Assembly (NCBI GenBank): GCA_038501625.1
Contig: JAZAYU010000001.1
Span: forward strand, 6,093,457 to 6,157,456
DNA from: Corbicula japonica
Taxonomy: Eukaryota > Mollusca > Bivalvia > Venerida > Cyrenidae
Direction: 5' to 3'
Length of the DNA stretch: 64,000 nt
Below the pieces are notes generated by a model. It searched no databases. It had not been told where the DNA came from and worked only from the letters and a program-made list of their open reading frames with translations. Of the stretch, positions 1-9,603 are shown one piece after another. The first letter of the stretch is position 1. Each line of letters starts with the position of its first letter. A program made the position numbers and the translations under genes.

Positions 1-456
1 GCCTTTCCAGCTGATATCATTCCTTAAATAGAAATTAGGTACCCACAAATCAGTGACTCTTATTCATGGGAACCAGGTTCCATTTCCTGGATTAAAATAC
101 ACAAGCAATGACAAATCTGCTTAGAATTTTTCTTAAAAGGGTAACGATTGAACCAATTAAATTGATGTTTAGAATTACCAATTGGATTTATTCTCTCAAC
201 AAAGATTATAAGATTTTATCTCCCCTTACAGTTCTATTACCTATAGTGCCTTTTTCTTGTAAAACATTTAATTAAGTATTTTAATAATTGTATATTAAAA
301 TTAACCAAGTGTTAGTAAGATATAACTGAATGAATCTAAAAGTGAACAGTGTAGACCCTGATAAGATGGCACAAAAGTGCTGGCTCATCCAGATTTACAC
401 TCTTCCCACGATGAAATTGTATCTTTGGAATAAAGAATAAACACTTATGTTTTCAG
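1..456 (+). other. Intron or upstream part of the coiled-coil gene
   Basis: No coding sequence was recognised. Positions about 336-436 resemble a worn MITE-1 fragment (a CAGTGTAGA arm, then a GGCAC core and a second arm). The stretch ends in a splice acceptor, TTTTCAG at 450-456. Confidence 0.5.
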
Positions 457-607
457 ACATTCCGCAACTACCGTGAGATGTTTGAGGAGCAAAAGGTAGC
501 GATTGAACAGCGTTACCGTCACCTGCTCGAGGACTCAATCCAAGATGCCATTTTCTTGTCAGCGCGTAACAATGAACTGGTCCAGGAAAATCAGGAACTC
601 CGACATA
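457..607 (+). CDS. Coiled-coil protein, penultimate coding exon (partial gene)
   Basis: Starts after TTTTCAG at 456 and ends at a GTAAG donor at 608. It reads open for 50 codons plus one base. The peptide runs from TFRNYREMFEEQ through RYRHLLEDSIQDAIF to ENQELRH, rich in Glu, Gln, Arg and Leu with heptad-like spacing, so a coiled coil is likely. The leftover base joins GT of the next exon to make a Ser codon, which supports the exon pairing. I do not recognise the family: the composition fits centrosomal, Golgi or adaptor-type coiled-coil proteins, but nothing decides between them. The 5' part of the gene lies outside the window. Confidence 0.72.
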
Positions 608-766
608 GTAAGATTTAAGTCACACATTAGTCCCACAATGTGTTTTGTTGTTGTTAAAACATCACACTGTTACACGAAATTCAATTTTAAACTAAACCAA
701 GTAGACAGATGGCTTAGCTGATTTAAAAGAACATTGCCTTAAAAGCTTTTCTTCAGTGAAGACTGT

Positions 767-968
767 TTGAACCCTTTCATCCATAAATATGCATTTTTAC
801 GCATGTGCGACCAGTGTAGATCCAGATCAGTCAGCACATCCATGCCTTCTGATGAGGATCTGCACTGGACTCCTTTTGATCAGAAATAACCTTATGAATG
901 TGCCGGCTGATCTGGATCCACACTGTTTGCCCATGCAGTAAAGATGTATCTATGGAGGAAAGGGTTAA
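767..968. mobile_element. MITE-1 copy
   Basis: TTGAACCCTTTCATCC start, GGAGGAAAGGGTTAA end, both internal arms present. Confidence 0.82.
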
Positions 969-1316
969 GAGACCATTTTGGGGGAAATCCAAAATGATCG
1001 TATCATACAGGCTTAAACCTCAATGTTAACTCTGCAGTATGTCATCAAGTTATGTAAAACTTTCATTTTGGAACATTTATGGCATTGACCTTTAATGATT
1101 TATTGTAAATAGTCAGGTAGTTTTACTATCTTTGAACACATGATTAACCACTGGTATTACAGTTAGGGACCATTTACCAGTAATCATTACACTTGATATT
1201 TGTGGGGACTTTTCCAACTAATTCTTAATTCATTTAATTTGTAATTGACCAGCTTTTGTTTAGTTTGGGAAATGTTTTAGTTTTTGTTTTACTCCATGGA
1301 TACTGCTTACATCATG

Positions 1317-1462
1317 GCTGAAGGTTATAAAACTGAGTTTGGAAACCAGTCTCAAATCTCAAGCATCTGTTTGGCTGAAATGGCGACCAGTCGCCATTTC
1401 AGCCAATCAGATGCTTGAGATTTGAGACTGGTTTCCATGCTCAGTTTTATAACCTTGGGCAC
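1317..1462. mobile_element. MITE-2 palindrome, near-perfect copy
   Basis: A near-perfect palindrome of about 146 bp with almost no loop, centred on GGCGACCAGTCGCC. Each arm reads, from outside in, AAGGTTATAAAACTGAG, then GGAAACCAGTCTCAAATCTC, then CATCTG with an ATTGGCTGAAATGG-type core. The two outer ends differ: GGCTGAAGG on one side and GTGCCCAAGG (reverse strand) on the other. It has no coding capacity. I could not fix a target duplication, so the superfamily is open. Confidence 0.88.
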
Positions 1463-1782
1463 ATGTGTGTGACCTATAAAGATCAAGATCAGCCTGCAAA
1501 TCCATGAAGTCTGATCAGGATCTACACTGTTGGCCTTTAGATCTATTACTTTCTTTCGGACCAATAAGCAAACAGTGTAGATCCAGATCAAAAGCAAACT
1601 AAGATAAAAGGAATTAAATCACAATTGAAAAAACAACATGAAAGTAAAGTAATTTTAATGATTCTCTAGCTATACACCCTTAAATGACTGAATATGTTTT
1701 TCATACCCTGGTGAAAGAAATTAAGGATCAGTTTAGTCCTTCTGTCAGCTGACTTAGTGTAATACTGTGTAATTGATTTCAG

Positions 1783-1856
1783 GTATCAATGAGATGAAGG
1801 ATGTGGTGACCAAACTGGGTGGCCGTCTTCCCAGCTCTGTAGAGATGCCGATGTAG
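1783..1856 (+). CDS. Coiled-coil protein, last coding exon with stop
   Basis: Follows TGATTTCAG and continues the frame of exon 457-607. It encodes a Ser completed across the splice, then INEMKDVVTKLGGRLPSSVE and MPM, and stops at TAG 1854-1856. The short C-terminal tail carries the heptad pattern for a few residues and then breaks it at GGRLPSS. Matching phase and helical continuity make this the C-terminus of the same protein. A candidate AATAAA poly(A) signal lies at 2043-2048 but many others occur nearby. Family unknown. Confidence 0.7.
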
Positions 1857-2884
1857 ATACAGCATGCAGAGGCCAATGTAAGAGGGAACAGTTAGTGTTT
1901 GAAGAAAGAAATGTACATGAAGATTTTTGACAATCAGTTTGATATGTGATATATTATTGTGATAAAACATTCCAAATTATCAAGGTGGGAAGTCATGTGA
2001 TCAAAAGTAACCTCTTTGCAAAATCAAACTTAAAAAATATGAAATAAATTACATTCATGATTTTCGACAAATGCTATTAAATAGCCTATCATATATCAAC
2101 TGGCAAGAAGAATAATACTGGATGTATTGCTCTTATAACTTGAGAAAATTGAAATATTTTAACTGCTCAGGTAAACTTCTAAGTGGACTGACTTTTGTCA
2201 TTTGTAGCAGGCTGGATGCAAGATTCCCAGAAAGGGGTATCATTTATGGCAGTTCTAGTGTAATGACATAAAAGTTTCTTACTTTATCAGTTTATGGCCA
2301 TATTCCCAATGGAAATTAATAAAAGGGGGTTTGGGCAATCCCACTGAACTTCCTCTAGGCCTGCCCCTGTGTAGTATAAAACTTCTTGCCAGTGGTAGTA
2401 TGATAGTACATGTATATATTACATTTAGACATTCCAAGATGAGATCATTACCAAAATGTCTGTTTTGCCCTTAAGCTTAGAGATTATTTTTATCACGTGA
2501 TTCTCCATGTTGTTTATAGTTCTGATAGATTTATTCTTGTATGTCTTTATTATATTAAGTCTATGTTTACAAAAATAATGCATTTGCTATTATTTCTACA
2601 CATTATTGTTACAATATATTTTTAAAAGTACAGAACAGAAATAATAGTATTTAGTGCAGATATAAGGTGATGATTTTTTTATAAACTGCTCTGCATTTAG
2701 ATTCCTTGTGCATTTACTTTTTGAAACTATGCATTTCTTTAGGAGCTGTTTGTGAATTATTTATTTATCTTTTGAACTTTTCTTTTTATCTGTGCTTTGA
2801 GTGATATTAATGCCAATTATGATCCATATTGCTTACAACATTATCTAACACTTTCCCTGATGATACTTCCTCATATGGTGACCT

Positions 2885-2992
2885 GTGCCCAAGGTTATAA
2901 AACTGAGCATGGAAAGCAGTCTCAAATTTTAGCCAATCAGATGCTTGAGATTTGAGACTGGTTTTCAATCTCAGTTTTATAACCTTAAGCCC
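2885..2992. mobile_element. MITE-2 palindrome, centre deleted
   Basis: GTGCCCAAGGTTATAAAACT start, CAGTTTTATAACCTTAAGCC end. It lacks the GCGACCAGTCGC centre. Confidence 0.82.
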
Positions 2993-4243
2993 AGTGAAGG
3001 TTCAGATCTGAGCTGGCTGATCTGGATCTACACTGTTTGCTTCTTGGGATATAGGTCATATTCATGGAGTAAACTTACACAATTTTAATTACTTCAAAAT
3101 CTTCCTGAAACAGGTAGACAAATACAGCAATAGGAAACGGGTTTTCTATAGTTGGTATGTCATTTTTCCAATGTTGAGATTTCAGCATTTATTTATGTTT
3201 CCGTCCAGATTGATAAACTTATTTTGTTATTCTACTATTTACTTTTAAAAATAATTTATACTTTTACTATTTAATTAGAGATTATTTTTGTCATTGTTTG
3301 CAATATTGCTTTTGTGCTATCTTTTTTTCTCTTGTGTATGCATTTTTTTTTCATTTAAAAATATTAAATAATTATAACTACTACTCTATTCAGTAATTAA
3401 ACAAAATCGTCACTTTTTTAAAACCCATTTAGTTTCTTTCAAAATAAAATGGGTCAAAGTACAACACTTTATAACTTATAGAAAGGTTATTATTCCTACA
3501 AAACATGATACTGTTTTTTAAAAGTATCAAAAGAATACAATTTCCTACTTTAAAAAATCTAAGATATTTTCCTATAACTGTTTTGGATTTCATGAATAAA
3601 TTTTACACTCACACACACAAACAACATTGAATATTTACACTTCAACTTTGTTTTTCTGCAATGAAATTCTGTTCATCAAATGAATCATAATTCCTGATGG
3701 TACGCAGCGTGAAGTATTACTACACAATGTTTTGACATATGACATTTACAAGCCTGCATGTTTTGCAAAGAGTAACTACAAAAAAAGTGTGCTGCCATTC
3801 ACTTTGTTGTCAATGTTGCTGTTCCAACAGCCATTAGAAAAAGCTGTGATATCACAAATTCTTCTCATAATTTTTGTAATGATGACAGCATTTATGTGTG
3901 TATAAATAAGGACTGAATTGATATTTGATGATGTTCATCAGGGTATGAAAAGCAGTTGGATTGTTTAAAGTAAGCGTGAAGCCCTTCAGTGCTCCATACA
4001 ACTCTATCAACTTGACTGTTCACCATACCCAAATGAAAACCAAATTATATCAATTTTGATTATATTCTTAAATAAATCAACTGATAATTATTTATAAATT
4101 GCTTTAACCAGTATCTTGATTACTTATTTGAAGCATATCATTTATAATTGTAATCAGATAGAGTAGAAACTTTACACATGTTTAAATTTTAATATGTTGA
4201 CTATGTGTTACTGTAACCCAATAAATTTTGGTGTCAGTTACAT

Positions 4244-4430
4244 TTAACCTCCATAGATACACCTTTGTTAAGAGGGCAAACACATCTGTGCCGTTTGATC
4301 AGGATCTAAACTGTTTGCTTTTTTATTCATTGAGTTATTTCTGACCAAAATGCGACCAGTGCAGATCCTTATCAGACGGCACGGATGGTCGCACATTCGT
4401 AAAATGCGTATATATGGAGGAAAGAGTTAA
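4244..4430. mobile_element. MITE-1 copy, shortened
   Basis: TTAACCTCCATAGATACACC start and GGAGGAAAGAGTTAA end; part of the first hairpin is lost. Confidence 0.8.
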
Positions 4431-5240
4431 CCATTGTCAGTCTAATTCTCAGGTATATACAATACCAGATTTTCTGACACCTAAAATAATTAAAAAAAAA
4501 CTCTTATTTCATGATCCAATGTTATCATAAACATGTTGAAATACTAAGAAAGTGTAGAAATAAATCTTATGTAATTTTCAGGCTGTGTTTATCATAGTAA
4601 GGGGCAAAATCATCTTCACTAAAACAGTTTAATTGAACAGTTTGAACAGTTCATAAAGTTGACATTTTGCAGTTCGAGGTACAGCACTGATCAAGAGGCA
4701 GTTACAGAAGAGTTACTATGATTGCTGTTACAAACTGTAATATTCCATCTACATGTAAATATCCAGCTAATCAAAGTGTGGGCAGTGGTACATGAAGTAC
4801 ATACAAACCGTAACAATGTCTTCAACAGTGTGCTGCTGTTAGTCAACATGCTATTAAAAGGAATAACATAAATAAACTTCTTGGTGCAAGTATCCTTGCA
4901 AATAATATATTGGTTGTGAAAATTAATTGGGTTACAGTATATACATGTATGACCAAATACTTACATTTCATTGAGCATTAGTTATTGCATTAATTGGGTG
5001 CTGGCACCATTTCATTCTAAACATTTGTTTGTTCGTACATCTTTTTATAACTTAAATCAGGGTTGAGGTATAATTTTAAACAATTTTTTATTATATATTC
5101 ATGAGACTGATTTAATATTTTGATGATTAAGATCACACATTTTTATGATAATGAACACTTTTGTGAACTTAGAACATCATTACCTAATGATAAATCTTTG
5201 ATGACTTTCAACCATGTTCCATGAATGTATCGGGAGGTTG

Positions 5241-5472
5241 TTAACCTTTTACTCTGCATGTATACCTTTTATCACTTTTGCAACCAGTGTAGATCCAGAT
5301 CAGCCATCACATTTGTGCTGTCTGATCAGGATCTGCACTGTTAAGTTTTATATCCTTAGGGTTATTTCTGACCAAGAAGCGACGAGTGCAGATCCTGATC
5401 AGACATGACAGATGGTCTGGATCTACAATGTTTGCCCACACATAAAGGTCTAACTATGGAGTAAAGAATTAA
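5241..5472. mobile_element. MITE-1 copy, diverged
   Basis: TTAACCTTTTACTC start and GGAGTAAAGAATTAA end, with both GATCC/GATCAG arm pairs. Confidence 0.8.
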
Positions 5473-6009
5473 ACAATGTTACTATAACATAAAATTTGCG
5501 TATTACAGACAGTTTTTCAATTAACCTTTATTCAGATATATTATCTTCCATTTTAATTGAATACTGATTATATATTTGATTGTTTATATTGTGAAAATTG
5601 TTTGATAAACTAAAATATTTAATGGAGATGTATAAAATCGACCAAAGCTAACACAAAGTTTTCTAAAATTAAGGAAGAAAATACCCGGTAATGAAGAACT
5701 TTCATCTCAAAACAAGGTATATGATGCACAAAAAAAACACTTCAGAAGTTCAGAGAAAGTGGTCATCTATTTAAGAGATTGATATAAGTTACAACAAAAA
5801 CCATGTTGGGAAAGATAAAAAGGGGACATTGTTGAAAGGTTGTTATATCTAAAGGTGGTCAGATATGTTAACTTAAAACTGGTATAACTGTCAACTTTAT
5901 TACATTCCAGCAAAATATTGGTTTACATCTCTAAATCTTTTTGTCAGAAGTTGTTAAATGTCAAATTAAATTTCTTGCATTTATACCCTTGTTGTTGATA
6001 TATTTATCT

Positions 6010-6484
6010 TTAACCCATCACTCCATATTTATGTGATTTATTGGTGTGCGACCAGTGTGAATCCAGATCAGCTGGTACATCTGTGCTGTCTGATCAGGAT
6101 CTACATTGGTTGCTTCTTGGTTCGAATAACCTAGTGAATCTTAACCCTTTCCTGTACAGATACGCATTTTTACGCATGTGCGACCAGTGTAGATCCAGAT
6201 CAGCCGGCACATCCGTGCCGTCTGATCAGGATCTGCACTGGTCGCATTTTGGTCAGAAATAACCTAATGAATAAAGAAGCGAACAGTTTAGATCCTGATC
6301 AGACGGCACGGATGTGCCGGCTGATCTGGATCTAAACTGTTCGCCCTAGCAATAAAGGTGTGTCTATACAGGAATGGGTTAAAGCAAACAGTGTATATTC
6401 TGATAAAATGGCACGGAATCTCCTGCTGATCTGGATCTACATAGTTTTCCCCAAGCAATAAAGGTGTATGGAGTAAAGGGTTAA
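6010..6484. mobile_element. MITE-1 with a second MITE-1 inserted at its internal TTAA
   Basis: The outer element runs 6010-6140 and 6383-6484. The inner element is 6141-6382, with TTAACCCTTTCCTG and AGGAATGGGTTAA ends. Outer sequence resumes as AGCAAACAGTG after the second TTAA, exactly as in uninterrupted copies. This is direct evidence for a duplicated TTAA target. Confidence 0.85.
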
Positions 6485-7425
6485 AATACCAGTGTTCTTA
6501 AAAATGACTCTGTGGCCTAGGAGCTGATGCCTTGTAAACTGCCGGTCATAGATTTGATACCCACTGTCCTATGGCGCACAACAATGCTCAAAAGATAATG
6601 AAGGTGCAAGTACAAAAAAAAACATTACCGGTGCACCCATTAATTCTTATACATCAAACATAGAAATTATTATTGATATTATGGGCGTATTTATATGAAG
6701 TAGAACCTATAAAATGCCATTGTGCCACCATTAAAAATACCAGTATACTTTCGTTTATATTTGTCCAATGTGTAAATTTTAAATGAGCATCACATAAAAT
6801 AGCTGATTTGAAAAGGAAATTTTGAAACCAAGCAAACAACATATTTGAAAATAATACAGGCTGAGTTTAATTGGACCTGTTCATGGGCATATATGGTAAT
6901 GCATATTACTGCCCATACCTTCTTGCCCAAGCCTACAGTTCAGCACAACTTGATATCTACACAGGTAAACGATGGTGTGCATCCAAACCTTCATTTCCGA
7001 ATAATCACATTACTGTCATTCTTTGATCAGCAGCTCTCATATGAAAGAATGGGTTTGAAAGGATGAAACTGAACAGAATAGCCTTTCTAGAGGAGATTCT
7101 AGAATACCAGTATAAATCCTCAGCCTGCTTTATATCACAGAGAATCCCAAAGGCAAAATAAAAAAGCTAGAAACAAAATTGTCTAGTAACTCTAATTACG
7201 AGAGTTATCTATTGAAGGTAGCCCAACTATTTGTGCGCAACAAGAGCTTTTCTATATATACGATGGTCGCTCTTGTAAAGGACAGACAACGAAAACGTCC
7301 GTATGATAATGGGTCTGTGCTTGCAGTCGAATGATTGAGACTACTATTGAAGGAAGAATACGAAGTCCACTTTGCTGATTGCCTTTTTAACCCAGTCATT
7401 TCAAACAATTTTTAAAATATCACCA

Positions 7426-7613
7426 TAACCCTTTCCTCCACATCTGTACCATCTGATCGGGATCAGCACTGATCACATTTTGGTGAGAAATAACCTTATG
7501 AATAAAAAAGCGAACAGTTTACATCCTGATCAGATAGCATGGCTGTGCCAGCTGATCTGGATCTAAAGTGTTTGCCTATGCAATAACGGTGTATCTATGG
7601 AGTAAAGGGTTAA
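7426..7613. mobile_element. MITE-1 copy, first arm deleted
   Basis: AACCCTTTCCTCCA start and AGTAAAGGGTTAA end; second hairpin intact. Confidence 0.8.
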
Positions 7614-8465
7614 GGCAACTCATTGAATAACATTGACTACCCAAAGATGAAAAGATGAGACCCATATTTAAGCACTATTGTTTTATCATTTATCCAATGC
7701 TATACATGAAATTGTAATTTGTCTATTTTCTTGTACAAATTCTTCTATGCACACCATGTCTATATTGAAAATACAACAATTGCTACCAATATATCTATTT
7801 TAAATGCCAGGCTTCCAAATGAATGTTCTAATTGGCATATATGTCTTGGACCGTGATCTGTGTTTTATGCATTGGTACTAAAAGTTGTCTCCCCTAACTA
7901 GACAAACCCACTTGTATCCCCCACCCCAAAGTATATTTGATTTTTGGCAAAAATACATAAAGGCGGTAAGCTTTTTTTGTATTATAAAATAATTTAATGA
8001 TAAATTGTTTTTTAAGCTGGAGTTTCTGTTGGAAGATGTGAATGTAGGGGAAGCAAAATTGTATCATAATGTGTCACCGACTTGAATTTTAGCGCGCGGC
8101 AGTAAACAGGTGAAAAAAGCAGCTCAGCATTTTTTTTTAACTAATATCTGATTCATAGTAAGTTACTTCACAAATATATAGAACACTTTGATGGGCGTCT
8201 AACTATTATTCTTGATATAAAATGGCGTGGTTGTGAAACAATAATATCCGAAATTTGCGCTATCCGAAAATATTGACACTTTACATCCCTAACTCGGTTA
8301 CTGTAGATGCATATGGAATATTCATTACATGATAATCAGAAAAAACAACAACTTTGGTTTGGTTTCAATTTTAGCTTTATTTCAGATGTTTGTGTTTTAA
8401 TTAGCAATAAGCAAACATAACGGCTATGAGCTATTCAGGCTATTTTTCTTCTTCAAAACATGCTG

Positions 8466-9191
8466 TTAAGGGGATATCATTTGTCACAATATTCTGTTAA
8501 AGTGGGGAGGAGTGTGGTGACCTATTTTCATAAAATTCATCTTATTTAATAATTATAAATCTTCTTATTACTTCAGATATCAATTATAGGGCATATACAT
8601 GTTACAGGTCAATCAGGAATTATAAAAAATTAGAAATATGAAACAATTTTTGTCACTGAGTGTAGCCTTATTGCCGGGAGTCCAAACTTCCAAATTATCC
8701 ACTATAGTATTAAACTACAGTCACAGGAAGGTTGTCTATATCAAGGTTAACAATGTCTTAGAGTTTAGGTCGATAAACTTTACTAGAACAATAGTTATAA
8801 ACAATGGAAACATGAATGTCAAATTTTCCTTTTGTAGTCACTAGGGAGAAACATGTTTTGCTATTGTTCTAGTAAAGTTTATTGAACTAAATTCTAAGAC
8901 ATTGTTAACCTTATTATAGACAACCTTCCTGTGACTGTAGTTTAATACTATAGTGGATAATTTGGAAGTTTGGACTCCCGGCAATAAGGCTACACTCAGT
9001 GAGAAAAAATTGTTTCATATTTCTAATTTATTAATAATTCCTGATTGACCTGTAACATGTATATGCCCTATAATTGATATCTGAAGTAATAAGAAGATTT
9101 ATAATTATTAATTAAGATGAATCTTATGAAAATAGGTCACCACACTCCTCCCCACTTTAACAGAATATTGTGACAAACGATACCACCTTAA
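8466..9191. mobile_element. TTAA-flanked foldback element with about 325-bp arms
   Basis: The left arm (8466-8794) and right arm (8861-9191) are near-exact reverse complements around a spacer of about 66 bp. Both ends abut TTAA (8466-8469 and 9188-9191), with termini GGGGATATC / GATACCACC. The TTAA target with G-rich termini fits a Kolobok- or piggyBac-type DNA element. No coding capacity is supported. Confidence 0.85.
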
Positions 9192-9458
9192 GACAGGGTT
9201 TTTCCCTTATATAACAGACGCCTAAATACGGCGGCATCCTCAGGCAAAATAGGTAACTTTTTTCCCCTTTCCAAGATGAAAATTTCCCAACTTTAATCAA
9301 ATTTCCCCATCAAAAATAGACAAAAATGTGTGAAAAAGACAACTTAACCACAAATTTGTCAAAAAATATCCGTGTTGGAGCTCAAAATATTCACTGGTGT
9401 AAAACTGGGTGGCAGTTTTTGCTTTTTATTTAACAATAATCAACTTCTTTTCTTGTAG

Positions 9459-9603
9459 TCTGTTCGAAGAGCTGGGCAGAAGATGGATGATTTTGATGAT
9501 GAAGATGATGAAATTCTTTCCTCCATCAATCTTGAAGTCATGATCAACAAGCAAGATAAGAGTAGACCAGATGAAACTTGCAAGACAACCAATTCCAACG
9601 CTG
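9459..9603 (+). CDS. DDX11: DDX11 first recognised coding exon (residues 1-40)
   Basis: An acceptor-like tract ends in TTCTTGTAG at 9458; the donor is GTATAA at 9604. I chose the ATG at 9483 because its context AAGATGG is strong and it begins an acidic segment, [11 protein letters not shown]. The frame is also open upstream to the exon edge (SVRRAGQK), with a TAG inside the acceptor, so translation could begin in an earlier exon. This N-terminus does not resemble the short vertebrate one. The split codon G|AT joins the next exon as Asp. Confidence 0.7.

Larger units (their letters stand above)
608..1782 (+). other. Last intron of the coiled-coil gene, holding MITE-1 and MITE-2 copies
   Basis: GTAAG donor and TGATTTCAG acceptor. 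It contains a full-length MITE-1 (about 767-968), a MITE-2 palindrome (1317-1462) and a MITE-1 fragment (about 1465-1600). No other coding sequence was seen. Confidence 0.65.
1857..9458. other. Intergenic region between the coiled-coil gene and DDX11
   Basis: About 7.6 kb without a gene I can support. It should hold the 3' UTR of the coiled-coil gene and the promoter and any non-coding first exon of DDX11, but I see no TATA, CpG cluster or other signal that fixes them. It contains MITE-2 (2885-2992), several MITE-1 copies (about 3010-3075, 4244-4430, 5241-5472, 6010-6484, 7426-7613) and the foldback element 8466-9191. About 3080-4240 and 7615-8460 are AT-rich with no recognised feature. Confidence 0.6.

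Noticed and set aside
6510..6575. GGCCTAGGAGCTGATGCC with GATTTGATACCC, tRNA/SINE-like A and B boxes
   Set aside because: The spacing is roughly right, but both boxes deviate and no second copy or poly-A/target duplication was seen in the window.
8638..8844. 68-codon frame beginning MKQFLSLSVALLPG, signal-peptide-like
   Set aside because: It lies in the arm of the foldback element and ends in its spacer; the mirrored arm carries the same sequence reversed, so it is chance.
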